Source: Comamonas avium
GTDB taxonomy: Bacteria; Pseudomonadota; Gammaproteobacteria; Burkholderiales; Burkholderiaceae_C
Direction of reading: 5' to 3'
Length of the DNA stretch: 64,000 bases
NCBI RefSeq assembly: GCF_014836675.1
Contig: NZ_JACSQK010000009.1
Coordinates: 90,840-154,839, forward strand
The notes beneath the pieces were generated by a model, which worked only from the letters and a program-made list of their open reading frames with translations, had not been told where the DNA came from and made no database searches. A program made the translations under genes and the position numbers. This document shows positions 1 through 7,321 of this stretch, piece by piece (position 1 is the first letter of the stretch; each line of letters begins with the position of its first letter).

Positions 1-1
1 T

Positions 2-190
2 TACAACCAGAAGCTGTCCGAGCGTCGTGCTCAAGCTGTGAAGGCTTACTTGGAATCCAAGGGCATTGACAAGAGCCGTGTGTACACAGAAGGCAAGGGC
101 GAAGCTCAGCCTGTTGCTGACAACAAGACCAAGGCTGGCCGCGCACAAAACCGTCGCGTCGAAATCGAAGTGGTCGGTACACGTAAGTAA
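2..190 (+). CDS. OmpA-family outer membrane protein, C-terminal end (partial)
   Basis: The window opens inside this gene; 62 codons and the stop are present. The translated end contains the OmpA-like peptidoglycan-binding signature: a QKLSERRAQAVKAYL helix followed by a GKGEAQPVADN loop and NRRVEIEV strand. Known family role: non-covalent anchoring of the outer membrane to peptidoglycan in the periplasm. A strong terminator follows 17 bases after the stop, so it ends its own transcript. The N-terminal barrel or lipoprotein part lies outside the window, so OmpA versus Pal-like cannot be decided. Confidence 0.85.
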   Translation, partial: YNQKLSERRAQAVKAYLESKGIDKSRVYTEGKGEAQPVADNKTKAGRAQNRRVEIEVVGTRK

Positions 191-206
191 TCTCTCGTAG
201 ATTGCT

Positions 207-237
207 AAAAAAGCCCCGGAGACGGGGCTTTTTTTTT
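207..237 (+). terminator. Rho-independent terminator after the OmpA-family gene
   Basis: A GCCCCG stem, short GAGA loop and CGGGGC arm are followed by a run of nine T. It separates the OmpA-family gene from ubiG. Confidence 0.9.
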
Positions 238-267
238 AAGCATTCAACTCGTTGCACAATCATCAAC

Positions 268-978
268 ATGACCGACTCGATCAATGTGGATCCAGCAGAG
301 CTGGAAAAATTCTCTAATCTTGCTCACCATTGGTGGGATATGGACAGTGAGTTCAAGCCACTGCATATGATCAACCCTCTTCGTTTGGGTTGGATTGATG
401 AGCATGTAGGGATTGAAGGAAAAACCGTACTGGATGTAGGTTGCGGCGGCGGTATTTTGGCCGATGCAATGGCTCGCAAGGGGGCCACAGTCATGGGTAT
501 TGATCTGGCTACCAAGTCTTTACGGGTGGCGCAGTTGCATGCTTTAGAAGCTGGGACACCCAACATTCAATACCGTGAAGTTCCTGTGGAAGTGCTGGCG
601 GCAGAACGACCGGCAAGCTTTGATGTTGTGACTTGCATGGAGATGCTCGAGCACGTGCCGGACCCCGCATCCATTGTGCGTGCATGCGGAGAACTGGTAA
701 AACCGGGTGGATGGGTGTTTTTCTCCACAATCAACCGCAACATAAAAGCCTATGGCTTAGCGATTGTGGCGGCAGAATATGTGCTCAATATGCTGCCCAA
801 AGGGACGCATGAATTTGAGAAATTTCTGAAGCCCAGCGAAATTGCACTCTTTTGCCGCCAGGCAGGGCTTGCTGTAACGGATGCCAAAGGTTTGCAGCAC
901 AATCCATTGACAGGCCGTTACTGGCTCAATGAAGACTGCAGCGTGAACTATATGCTGGCAGCAAAGCGCCCTTTGTGA
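268..978 (+). CDS. ubiG: Ubiquinone biosynthesis O-methyltransferase UbiG
   Basis: This 236-residue SAM-dependent methyltransferase carries out the two O-methylations of ubiquinone synthesis in the cytoplasm or at the membrane. Motif I (VLDVGCGGG) is near residue 57, and the family signatures HHWWDMDSEFKPLH and TINRNIKAY are present. The frame is open from 202, but that would start inside the preceding terminator, so the ATG at 268 (protein MTDSINVDP) is chosen. The stop overlaps the start of gph (TGATG), which implies translational coupling. This ubiG-gph pair is common in betaproteobacteria. Confidence 0.95.
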   Translation: MTDSINVDPAELEKFSNLAHHWWDMDSEFKPLHMINPLRLGWIDEHVGIEGKTVLDVGCGGGILADAMARKGATVMGIDLATKSLRVAQLHALEAGTPNIQYREVPVEVLAAERPASFDVVTCMEMLEHVPDPASIVRACGELVKPGGWVFFSTINRNIKAYGLAIVAAEYVLNMLPKGTHEFEKFLKPSEIALFCRQAGLAVTDAKGLQHNPLTGRYWLNEDCSVNYMLAAKRPL

Positions 979-1652
979 TGAGTCTGAGTAGAAAAAACAT
1001 AGATGCCGTCCTTTTTGATTTGGATGGAACATTGCTCGACAGCGCTCCGGACCTTGCTTTTGCAGCCAATGAGTTGCGCCTTGTTCGGGGTCTGGCGCCT
1101 TTGCCGTTAAGCCATTACCGACCATTTGTTGGCACCGGTGCGAGAGGTATGCTTCGAATTGCGCTGGAAGTGACCCAGGAATCTTTGGCTTTTGAAGCTC
1201 TGAGGGAAGAGTTCTTTGCAGCTTATGCGCGCTGCATGGGCCAGCATTCTCAATTGTTTGAGGGCGTGGCTAGGTTGCTGCAGCAGCTTCAACACAACGG
1301 CTTGCGCTGGGGGATTGTGACCAATAAGGCGGAGCGTTTTGCCCTGCCGATTGCGCGCACTATTGATGAGTTTTCTACTGCGGGCGCTGTTATTTGTGGT
1401 GACACAACGGAGCACTCCAAACCCCATCCTTTGCCTTTGCTGCACGCAGCTAAACAGATGAATGTCGAGCCCGGGCGCTGTATTTATGTCGGCGATGATG
1501 AGCGAGACATGCAGGCAGCTCATGCTGCCGGGATGCAGTCCGTAGCTGCTGCGTATGGATATTTGGGTGGAACTGAGTCGGTTGAGGAGTGGAAGCCCGG
1601 TGCCGTGATCAAATCTCCAATAGATCTCACGCACTTACTCAGATTGGATTAG
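978..1652 (+). CDS. gph: Phosphoglycolate phosphatase, HAD family
   Basis: This 224-residue HAD hydrolase dephosphorylates 2-phosphoglycolate in the cytoplasm. Motif I is FDLDGTLLDSAPDL at the N-terminus, the motif II region is GIVTNK, and the motif III/IV region is KPHP...YVGDDERDMQAA. The ATG at 978 overlaps the ubiG stop as TGATG; an in-frame GTG three bases earlier is the alternative. The stop lies 12 bases before tmRNA. Length and motif order are normal for Gph. Confidence 0.93.
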   Translation: MSLSRKNIDAVLFDLDGTLLDSAPDLAFAANELRLVRGLAPLPLSHYRPFVGTGARGMLRIALEVTQESLAFEALREEFFAAYARCMGQHSQLFEGVARLLQQLQHNGLRWGIVTNKAERFALPIARTIDEFSTAGAVICGDTTEHSKPHPLPLLHAAKQMNVEPGRCIYVGDDERDMQAAHAAGMQSVAAAYGYLGGTESVEEWKPGAVIKSPIDLTHLLRLD

Positions 1653-1664
1653 AATTACGTGTAT

Positions 1665-2043
1665 GGGGCTGTCCTGGTTTCGACGTGGGTTCGGGATCAG
1701 CGTGGTGCATGTCGAGCTTGAGTTACGCTCGTAAATCTCGATTCAAAAAAACTAACTGCAAACGACGAACGTTTCGCACTCGCCGCTTAAATCCGGTGAG
1801 CCTTGCAACAGCACGCTGATGGGCTGGGCAAGGGGGTAGTAATACCTCCAGGCTGCAAGGGAATTTTCATCAGCTGGCTTTGTACCGTGCACCTTGGTAT
1901 GAAGCAAGATCATAGGGTGCTGGCCTTATCTGCAGCGTGTGCCTGCGCGGTTGATGAGGTGAGATTTAAATCAGAGCACTAAACATGTAGATCTGCCTGA
2001 CGAAGGCTTGCGGACGCGGGTTCAATTCCCGCCAGCTCCACCA
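1665..2043 (+). ncRNA. ssrA: tmRNA
   Basis: The 5' end GGGGCTG pairs with the 3' acceptor strand CAGCTCC, and the 3' end has a T-arm-like GGGTTCAATTCCC followed by encoded CCA. The resume frame at 1758-1790 encodes ANDERFALAA and a stop, the tag peptide typical of betaproteobacteria. The RNA rescues stalled ribosomes with SmpB. The gene is intact and directly adjoined by a phage integrase. The ssrA 3' end is a common attachment site, so the prophage probably entered here and restored the gene. Confidence 0.97.
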
Positions 2044-2050
2044 TACAAGA

Positions 2051-2096
2051 CCCCCCTAGACCCTGAGAAATCAACGGTTTAGGGGGTTTTTCTTTT
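2051..2096 (+). terminator. Terminator downstream of tmRNA
   Basis: CCCCCCTA pairs with TTAGGGGG across a loop of about 20 bases, followed by a T-rich tail. It would end ssrA transcription and may also meet the leftward integrase transcript. Confidence 0.75.
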
Positions 2097-2126
2097 TCCG
2101 AGTGGGTCTGAAAAGGTCTTGATTTC

Positions 2127-2170
2127 AGCACCGAAATAGCACCGATTTAGCACGGGGATAGCACCGATCA
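2127..2170. repeat. Four tandem 11-bp repeats next to the integrase stop
   Basis: The core AGCACCGA recurs at 2127, 2138 and 2160, with a diverged copy (AGCACGGG) at 2149. The period is exactly 11 bp, about one helical turn. The array lies between the ssrA 3' end and the integrase stop codon, where arm-type binding sites of a tyrosine recombinase would be expected. That role is inferred from position and phasing only. Confidence 0.6.
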
Positions 2171-3343
2171 ATTCGCTGTTGCTAGAACGGCCTTGGGCTT
2201 TTGATAGTCCTCACGAATGAACTTGCCATAAGTTCTGAAGACCATTTCCACATCTTCGTGACCCAACTGCTGGGCGACGTACCAAGGATTGGCACCAGCA
2301 GTCAGCAGTGTCGACGCGTAGGTGTGCCGGATTTGGTAAGGATTGCGGTACTCAATACCCGAGCGCTTCATCAGCGGAAGCCAAGAGTTTTTACGCACTT
2401 GGGCATCGGTAGACCATGGCTGCAGCGTTGCATGATTGAGAAAGACTCGCTGGCCACGCAGGCCGCTCATGGTTTTTTGGGCCTCTAAAGCCTTAATTGC
2501 TTCGGGGTTGAGCTCTACAGAGCGGATGCCTGCAGCTGTTTTTGGCGCTTTAACAACACCTACGACCTGATTTTGCTCTATGCGTGCTGTGGCATTGTCA
2601 AAATTTATGTGCCTCCATTCCAAAGCCTGTAGTTCACCAGGGCGCAGTCCGGTGTTTAACCAAAACTGATACATGGGCCACTCGTCGGAACGGCAAGCCC
2701 TCAATATAAGGTCGCACTCCGCCTGTGTGAAAGGCTGAATCACATAATCACTTGCCTTGCTGGTTTGTCGAATCAGCTTTGCCAGTGCAATACGGTCAAA
2801 AGGGTTGAACTCTATCAAGCCGTCATTTAACGCATCCTCCATCACAGAGCGCAGCGGAATCAGCATGTTGCGTATGGCTTTGCTGGTGCAATCCATGTCG
2901 CCTATCCAGTCACGCAACGCGGAAGGTGTGACGCCACCCAGCTTCCAGCCATGCCAGTGGCGCATGCGCTCTCCTGTGAGGCTTTTGGCGTAGCCGCGGA
3001 AGGTAGCAGGGCTCATCTTTCCATTGGCCACCTGTCTTTCGTACAAGCTAAATTGCTTTTCTAGGAGTACCTCCATCAACTCCGTATCGCGTTCTGGTTT
3101 TTTTGCGCGTGGGCTTTCAGGAAAGTAAGCTGCGTATTCAAATGAGCCATCACTAACCTTGCGCTTGATTTCGTTGCGCAGGTTGTCTGCATATTGAATG
3201 GATGATTTATTAATGGTGCAGGGAGGGAGCAATTCTCTGCACTGTTGACCAGCCCACATGAACGATATTTGCAGGCGGTCACCAGTAACCATTTCTCTAA
3301 TAACTACGCCCGATGGGGTATTGATACTTGTTCGCTTATCCAT
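2168..3343 (-). CDS. int: Phage tyrosine-recombinase integrase
   Basis: This 391-residue tyrosine recombinase catalyses site-specific integration and, with a directionality factor, excision. The catalytic domain shows the first Arg in GLRPGELQALEW, the HTYAS box with its preceding Arg, the LGHED His and the nucleophile Tyr in RTYGKF near the C-terminus. The N-terminal third fits an arm-binding and SAM-like core domain. It reads toward ssrA and is the last gene of the leftward early operon. The ATG at 3343 lies inside the end of the excisionase gene (40-base overlap), so the two are probably coupled. Confidence 0.95.
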   Translation of the reverse strand: MDKRTSINTPSGVVIREMVTGDRLQISFMWAGQQCRELLPPCTINKSSIQYADNLRNEIKRKVSDGSFEYAAYFPESPRAKKPERDTELMEVLLEKQFSLYERQVANGKMSPATFRGYAKSLTGERMRHWHGWKLGGVTPSALRDWIGDMDCTSKAIRNMLIPLRSVMEDALNDGLIEFNPFDRIALAKLIRQTSKASDYVIQPFTQAECDLILRACRSDEWPMYQFWLNTGLRPGELQALEWRHINFDNATARIEQNQVVGVVKAPKTAAGIRSVELNPEAIKALEAQKTMSGLRGQRVFLNHATLQPWSTDAQVRKNSWLPLMKRSGIEYRNPYQIRHTYASTLLTAGANPWYVAQQLGHEDVEMVFRTYGKFIREDYQKPKAVLATAN

Positions 3344-3555
3344 TTGTCTGCAGCTTTAATGTTGACGTAAATTCGACGTAGAACAACTTTTGTGTGCTTG
3401 CCATCCAGCCAAACCCCACGCTTTCTACGCATGCGGATGGCTTCGCAAGTGACACCGGTAAGTTCTTCGTACTTCTCAGCCAAGACCCATTCAGGACTGA
3501 GTGCTGCTTGCACGGTAGTTAGTGCTTTAAGCTGGCTTGTATCTATTTGTGTCAT
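3304..3555 (-). CDS. Excisionase-like small DNA-binding protein (DUF1233-type)
   Basis: This 83-residue basic protein has a central WVLAEKYEELTGVTCEAIRMRR helix-turn-helix-like segment followed by GVWLDGKHTKVVLRRIYVNI, the pattern of DUF1233 excisionases. It is likely the directionality factor for the adjoining integrase. The ATG at 3555 is preferred over the GTG at 3564 because AGGTG lies eight bases before it. The U-tract of an intrinsic terminator (3567-3591) ends only a few bases upstream of that site. Position and overlap with int support the assignment. Confidence 0.75.
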   Translation of the reverse strand: MTQIDTSQLKALTTVQAALSPEWVLAEKYEELTGVTCEAIRMRRKRGVWLDGKHTKVVLRRIYVNIKAADKWISEQVSIPHRA

Positions 3556-3566
3556 GACTTGCACCT

Positions 3567-3591
3567 AAAAAAGCCCCGACTTAGCGGGGCT
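3567..3591 (-). terminator. Leader terminator ahead of the excisionase gene
   Basis: Read on the minus strand, AGCCCCGC pairs with the GGGGCT arm and is followed by six T, which run straight into the excisionase Shine-Dalgarno site. No promoter fits between the hairpin and the gene. The stop codon of the 25-codon ORF upstream lies inside the stem. Confidence 0.85.
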
Positions 3592-3658
3592 GGGTTTCAT
3601 CAAATTCAAGGATGGGAGCGCGGCGGTCGCGCTGGGTGCGTTTGCGTCTACTGGCCAT
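3581..3658 (-). CDS. Very small basic ORF (25 aa)
   Basis: The ORF encodes MASRRKRTQRDRRAPILEFD and five more residues. It is strongly Arg/Lys-rich, so it could bind nucleic acid. The start overlaps the stop of the upstream DUF7220-type gene by 11 bases, with a GGGAG-type site in the repeated junction sequence. The stop falls inside the following terminator stem. It is unrecognised, and reality is judged only from start context and spacing. Confidence 0.45.
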   Translation of the reverse strand: MASRRKRTQRDRRAPILEFDETQPR

Positions 3659-3917
3659 TTGGCGCTCCCTGCTTGGCTGCTCGCGCAGCTAACTGCTCTG
3701 CAGCTTTTTTGAGCTTGGAGTTGAACCATCGGCGCACCACATAAGAGCGCGCTACGCTGATGCCTGTATAGATCAGCCCAAGGGTTAAGTTCTGGCCAGC
3801 ACTGATGCTCCAGCCAAAGACTGGAAATATCAGCATGTTTGCAGAGAAGTTGATGCCGAATCCAATCAGTACATTGATGACGGCTTCAATCAGGCTGCCG
3901 AGTTTTGTCTGTGTCAT
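3648..3917 (-). CDS. Small phage membrane protein (DUF7220-like)
   Basis: This 89-residue protein has two predicted membrane segments, roughly residues 10-32 (EAVINVLIGFGINFSANMLIF) and 38-58 (ISAGQNLTLGLIYTGISVA). A basic ARSYVVRRWFN tail follows, matching a family widespread in phages of Gram-negative hosts. Its function is unknown. The ATG overlaps the upstream stop as ATGA. The last residues (AARAAKQGAPNGQ) come from a DNA segment repeated at the ends of three consecutive genes and doubling as the next Shine-Dalgarno site. Confidence 0.75.
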   Translation of the reverse strand: MTQTKLGSLIEAVINVLIGFGINFSANMLIFPVFGWSISAGQNLTLGLIYTGISVARSYVVRRWFNSKLKKAAEQLAARAAKQGAPNGQ

Positions 3918-4087
3918 TGCTTCTCTCCCTGCTTGGCTGCTTGGGCAGCGCGCTCGATCACAAAGACCCAGCCGTCACCGGCACATGTTTCGCAGTCAAA
4001 GCCATGCTCTTTGCTTGATCCGCTTCCGCCACACGCATCGCATACAGCCGTTGGCGTGTCTTCAATGTCATTGGGCATATCAACCAT
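3914..4087 (-). CDS. Small zinc-ribbon protein with DnaJ-like CxxCxGxG repeats
   Basis: This 57-residue protein carries CDACGGSG and CETCAGDG, two halves of a DnaJ-type zinc ribbon, between about residues 18 and 41. It probably binds one zinc ion; partners are unknown. The start at 4087 has GGGGAG about seven bases upstream and overlaps the stop of the preceding gene. A longer in-frame reading from 4231 would run deep into that gene and lacks a ribosome site. Its C-terminus RAAQAAKQGEKQ is one of the repeated gene ends in this operon. Confidence 0.7.
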   Translation of the reverse strand: MVDMPNDIEDTPTAVCDACGGSGSSKEHGFDCETCAGDGWVFVIERAAQAAKQGEKQ

Positions 4088-4940
4088 TTGCTTGCTCCCC
4101 TTGCTTGGCTTGGGCTGCAAGGGCTGTAACCAGAGCATTGTGTGCCGCTTGAAGCTCTGGCAGCGTCTGGAACTTTGCGACCAGCTTGTAGCTGCCTGCC
4201 GCGCCATCAGACTCGCTGGTGATGAATGCATTCGTCATCGCATCCAGCATCCCCTGCGCTGCTGGCTGGGTGGCGGCGCGCTCTTTGCGAAGATCTGCTG
4301 CGAAGGCCGCAGAGCGATCAATGGCGGGAAGCCCCACGGCGTGCCGCTGCCCGTCGATGTGAGCGGTGCGGATGGCTTCAACAACCCAGTTATGAGCTAC
4401 AAAGTCAGCTCCTTTGAAGTAGCTTGGCCGGAAAGCAGCTGCTGCTTGGAATGCGATCTTGTGTGCCGAATCCCAATCGATCAGTTCGTGCGCTGGCACT
4501 CCCTCTGCGGGGTGCGCATACAAGGGCATGGTGAATTTGCCTACATCTGTTTTGCGTGCTGGCAGATATCGACCTGCTTCTGATTCCAAGTGGTCGGTGT
4601 GGCTTTCAAGCTGCTCACGGCTTACGAAAAGCACTGGTACGGGGGGCTGCACTGCCTGCGGTGCTGCTGCACGTTGCCATGCATAGGCGAAGGCCCCACC
4701 GACGTCTGCCACGATTTGGTTCTCTTCGCATTCCTTGAGATATTGCTCCAGTGCAGCTAGGCCAAGGTCACGTGCAGCATGAGGTGCTGCAGGCTCTGCA
4801 ATCTGGTGCAGGCACTTGCCTTGCTCCAGCTCCAGGATGCGGGCGTGCATGCGGTTCAGTTCATCCGCGACAGGAAACATGCCTTTGGTTTCGCAAATGG
4901 CAGCAAGGCGCTGAGCTTCTGATTGTTGTGCTTGTGTCAT
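4080..4940 (-). CDS. Phage early protein of unknown function (286 aa)
   Basis: The protein is acidic-to-neutral and alanine-rich, with a heptad-like start (residues 1-45). Near the middle is a TMPLYAHP motif, often seen in modular phage early proteins, followed by LIDWDSAHKIAFQAAAAFRPSYFKGADF. No catalytic signature was recognised. The ATG at 4940 has AAGGAG in the proper place; the frame is open to 5114, but that stretch overlaps the zinc-ribbon ORF in another frame. The stop overlaps the start of the next gene. Confidence 0.75.
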   Translation of the reverse strand: MTQAQQSEAQRLAAICETKGMFPVADELNRMHARILELEQGKCLHQIAEPAAPHAARDLGLAALEQYLKECEENQIVADVGGAFAYAWQRAAAPQAVQPPVPVLFVSREQLESHTDHLESEAGRYLPARKTDVGKFTMPLYAHPAEGVPAHELIDWDSAHKIAFQAAAAFRPSYFKGADFVAHNWVVEAIRTAHIDGQRHAVGLPAIDRSAAFAADLRKERAATQPAAQGMLDAMTNAFITSESDGAAGSYKLVAKFQTLPELQAAHNALVTALAAQAKQGEQANG

Positions 4941-4957
4941 GGTGGTGTTCTCCTTGA

Positions 4958-5080
4958 TCAATGCCCGCAGGGCAGGCCTTCGCCCTCGGCGGGCTGGTGG
5001 TGGATTGGCGCGCCGCAGCTTGCGCAGCGTTTGTAGGGTTCGGGCTGCTGCGCCGGTACCGGCGGTGTGGTGGTGCTCAT
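4958..5080 (-). CDS. Small CxxC zinc-ribbon protein (40 aa)
   Basis: The ORF encodes a proline-rich start (MSTTTPPVPAQQPEPYK) and then RCASCGAPIHHQPAEGEG ending LPCGH, so two Cys pairs and His residues suited to zinc. A terminator U-tract and GGAG lie just before the ATG. The stop is followed at once by the AAGGAG of the next gene. A diverged copy of its first nine codons, with ATA in place of ATG, lies at 5337-5447. Confidence 0.6.
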   Translation of the reverse strand: MSTTTPPVPAQQPEPYKRCASCGAPIHHQPAEGEGLPCGH

Positions 5081-5098
5081 TGGGTTGGCTCCAAAAAC

Positions 5099-5122
5099 AA
5101 AAAAACCTGCTCAAGGCAGGCT
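5099..5122 (-). terminator. Leader terminator ahead of the zinc-ribbon gene
   Basis: On the minus strand AGCCTGCC, TTGA loop and GGCAGG-complement GCAGG form a stem followed by seven T, then GTTTTTGGAG of the next leader. The tail abuts the ribosome site. Confidence 0.75.
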
Positions 5123-5198
5123 GGATAGAGACAAACGGATACGACTAGCGGCAATTTGTCTTACGTGAAAGGAAAAGTCTCAGGCGTAAGCTCCTGTT

Positions 5199-5336
5199 AT
5201 GACTAAAGCACTCCCCAACTTCAAAAGTCGAGTGACAGCCTTCGAGTACGTAGGCACACAAACCATTCGTCGCGCTTTGCAGCTTGCTTTTGCTTTTGTC
5301 GCGGTCATTCTGGTTACGGCTTTCGCACCCATTTAA
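5199..5336 (+). CDS. Small single-pass membrane protein (45 aa)
   Basis: This rightward ORF lies within the leftward operon. It encodes MTKALPNFKSRVTAFEYVG, a basic amphipathic start, then a hydrophobic segment LAFAFVAVILVTAFAPI at the C-terminus. The ribosome site is weak. It is not recognised; opposite orientation suggests an independently expressed accessory gene. Confidence 0.45.
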   Translation: MTKALPNFKSRVTAFEYVGTQTIRRALQLAFAFVAVILVTAFAPI

Positions 5337-5447
5337 TCAGGCAAAAACTTCGTATTTGGGCTCTGTGCGGACAAGCACGGGGACGTGGATGCAGCGCTTA
5401 GCGAGTTCGGCCTTTTGCTCTGACACGGGTGGTGTGATGGTGTTTAT
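5337..5447 (-). pseudogene. Decayed relative of the 5080 zinc-ribbon gene start
   Basis: The minus-strand sequence from 5447 reads ATA AAC ACC ATC ACA CCA CCC and aligns base by base with ATG AGC ACC ACC ACA CCG CCG of the gene at 5080. The upstream GGAGCCAACCC has become GGCGCCAAACCC. Both the start codon and the ribosome site are therefore degraded, while the rest stays open to 5337. A GTG at 5426 could still start a 29-residue product (MSEQKAELAKRC...). Beyond the first codons the two sequences differ. Confidence 0.4.
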
Positions 5448-5571
5448 GGGTTTGGCGCCATAAAAAGCCGGTGCGGTGTGGGCTGAGTGAGTGGGTGATA
5501 AACAAAAGCAGACAATTCACCTAGAGAACATTGTCTAAACTGCATTTATTCGAACTTTTTTAGTGAAAAAA

Positions 5572-5730
5572 ATGAAGCAACTCTTTGGTTTAATCTTGGT
5601 GGCCACTTTCTTAACAGGCTGTGCGGTGTATACACCGAGCGGCTCAGTGGTCGTGGACCCTGGACATAGTGGTGGGCACGGCCATGGAGGCTTTTGCCCC
5701 CCCGGCCAAGCCAAGAAAGGCAACTGCTAA
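5572..5730 (+). CDS. Small lipoprotein (52 aa)
   Basis: A type II signal peptide (MKQLFGLILVATFLTGC, lipobox LTGC, lipidated Cys at residue 17) precedes a short Gly/His-rich mature part with GHSGGHGHGG and two further Cys. It should sit in the cell envelope. It is read rightward in the leftward operon and is closed by a bidirectional terminator, which suggests a self-contained cargo gene expressed from the prophage. The His-rich stretch could bind metal; that is inference. Confidence 0.65.
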   Translation: MKQLFGLILVATFLTGCAVYTPSGSVVVDPGHSGGHGHGGFCPPGQAKKGNC

Positions 5731-5743
5731 TACCAAGTGCTCA

Positions 5744-5784
5744 TAAAAAAAGCCCGCTCGATGCATCATCAGCGGGCTTTGTTT
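5744..5784. terminator. Bidirectional terminator
   Basis: AGCCCGCT and AGCGGGCT arms flank a 13-base loop, with A-tract before and T-rich tail after. It serves the rightward lipoprotein gene and also lies in the path of leftward transcription. Confidence 0.8.
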
Positions 5785-5834
5785 GTATAAAAAGTGGCAC
5801 TAATTCTTATCTAGTAAGCGGCATTTGCTATGTT

Positions 5835-6170
5835 TTATTTTAGGAAGAGAATTTCTTTCTCCTCTCCATCATTGATACGTTGCATCACGATCAGACCATC
5901 GTCATGCAGATAAATACGCACCCCAGGTGACGTGTTGGAATCCCAGTGGCAGGGGTTCTGGTCAAGGTTGTGCCACCCATGCGCAGTACTCAAGTTGTGC
6001 GACTTCATGCGCTCGACCTGTGTTTTGGGCAGCCCGTTCTTTTCGCAAATCAGAACCCAATGTTTCAAGAGCAGATCATGTGCTTCTTGGCGGCTTGTAC
6101 AACGAGGCTGTGGGTCAACAGCTTTTAAAAGCGCGTGAAAACGGCGCTCGAAAGTCGCTTGGTAATTCAT
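5835..6170 (-). CDS. Phage early protein of unknown function (111 aa)
   Basis: The protein starts MNYQATFERRFHALLKAVDPQ and contains WVLICEKNGLPKTQVERMK and a C-terminal GVRIYLHDDGLIVMQRINDGEEKEILFL strand-rich part. No known domain was recognised. The ATG at 6170 is preferred over an in-frame TTG at 6176. About 150 bases without a gene separate it from the next leftward gene. Confidence 0.65.
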   Translation of the reverse strand: MNYQATFERRFHALLKAVDPQPRCTSRQEAHDLLLKHWVLICEKNGLPKTQVERMKSHNLSTAHGWHNLDQNPCHWDSNTSPGVRIYLHDDGLIVMQRINDGEEKEILFLK

Positions 6171-6323
6171 GGTCAATGTGTAACCGAGAGAGTTAACAAT
6201 TGCAAATGACCATTTTTTGATTGCCGATAACAGGTTGCACTAAACAGCTGTTTGATGCATGTCATATGAAAGCCCACGCTAGGTGGGCGTGGTGTTGTCA
6301 GACTGTGGTGGCTTGCGGCCGCA

Positions 6324-6605
6324 CTATCCATTCAGGCGATGAGTGACTGAAACCGGAAATGGGTTAGCTGCCGTTGGCGTATTGCTAATAACAGGCAATG
6401 TTGTTGCTGGCTCCAAGAAATCACTGCGGTCTGCTCCAGTGGCCTTGATGTAATCGATCTCTACCTTGGCGGTCTCAACCAGGACAGTGGCTACTTGGGC
6501 AACAGCCCGAGCACGATCGACTTCCATGGGGTTGTCTCGGTTACGCAGGTCTGCCAGCGTATCCAGAAGGCTTTGGCGAACTTGGGTGATATGGGGGCTA
6601 GACAT
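6324..6605 (-). CDS. Phage early protein, helical (93 aa)
   Basis: The sequence HITQVRQSLLDTLADLRNRDNPMEVDRARAVAQVATVLVETAKVEIDYIKATG (residues about 5-57) is almost entirely helical and resembles small phage proteins of unknown role placed next to HNH-like genes. The start overlaps the stop of the HNH gene by eight bases (ATGTCTAG), so it is coupled to it. The long reading from 6743 is discarded because it overlaps that gene widely. Confidence 0.7.
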   Translation of the reverse strand: MSSPHITQVRQSLLDTLADLRNRDNPMEVDRARAVAQVATVLVETAKVEIDYIKATGADRSDFLEPATTLPVISNTPTAANPFPVSVTHRLNG

Positions 6606-7281
6606 TCTGTTTGGCCTCTTTGGTGATGCGGTTGAGTTGACGGGTGATCGCGCCTTTGAGCTGGATGAGCTTGAGCAGCTCAGGATCTCGGGCGCGGTTG
6701 CGGCGAAGGTTTTCCGCTTTCGTGATGCATTCCAAGCGGTCAACGGTTATTTCTTCTGGAACTGCGGTGCGGCGCTTGTCTTTGAATATGACGATGTGGC
6801 CATCTGGGATGGGCCCGTGCTCACGCTCCCACACCAGGCGGTGCTCTGCCACCCAGCGACGGGCTGGCACAGGGTGGTCATCCGTTACCTTGCGCTCGAG
6901 CCAGCCATCCTTGGATAGACGCAGGCTGCCGATGGGCAGGTAGTTGCGGCTTTCTTGAGGTGCGCGGCCCTTCTTGAACTGTGTGGCCCGACTGCTGGGG
7001 TGCAGACCTGTAATGCCCTTGGTGCCTTTGTTCCATGACGTGTGCCCTTTTTTGAACTGAGTGGCCTGCATGCGCGGATCTTGTTGACCGCGCTGCACCT
7101 GTCCTGATTGATCGCTTTTCCAGAATTCGTCGGACTTCTCAACCCCCAGCTCAAAAGCCTTGCGATAGATGCTGCCGACTTCGCGCCCAAGCACATTGGC
7201 TACAAATTTGGCTGTGTGATTGGGGTACAGATCTTTAAGCGTCTCCAGCTCTACAGGAAGCCACTGCTGTTTTGAGTTCAC
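6598..7281 (-). CDS. HNH endonuclease-like protein with N-terminal DNA-binding module
   Basis: The 227-residue protein begins with a helix-turn-helix-like block (LKDLYPNHTAKFVANVLGREVGSIYRKAFELGV). Two NUMOD-like FKKG repeats (near residues 76 and 102) follow. The HNH core is AEHRLVWEREHGPIPDGHIVIFKDKRR with the downstream LECITKAENLRRN. This order is that of free-standing phage HNH nucleases. The start is GTG at 7281; a strong terminator ends 15 bases upstream, leaving no room for a promoter. It may nick DNA during packaging or act as a homing element. Confidence 0.8.
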   Translation of the reverse strand: MNSKQQWLPVELETLKDLYPNHTAKFVANVLGREVGSIYRKAFELGVEKSDEFWKSDQSGQVQRGQQDPRMQATQFKKGHTSWNKGTKGITGLHPSSRATQFKKGRAPQESRNYLPIGSLRLSKDGWLERKVTDDHPVPARRWVAEHRLVWEREHGPIPDGHIVIFKDKRRTAVPEEITVDRLECITKAENLRRNRARDPELLKLIQLKGAITRQLNRITKEAKQNV

Positions 7282-7296
7282 GAGAAGTCCAGACGT

Positions 7297-7321
7297 AAAA
7301 AAGCCCGCTCAGTGGCGGGCT
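7297..7321 (-). terminator. Leader terminator ahead of the HNH-like gene
   Basis: On the minus strand AGCCCGCC, ACTGA loop and GCGGGCT are followed by six T, just before the GTG-start gene at 7281. The 285 bases upstream, to 7607, hold no supported gene. Confidence 0.85.
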
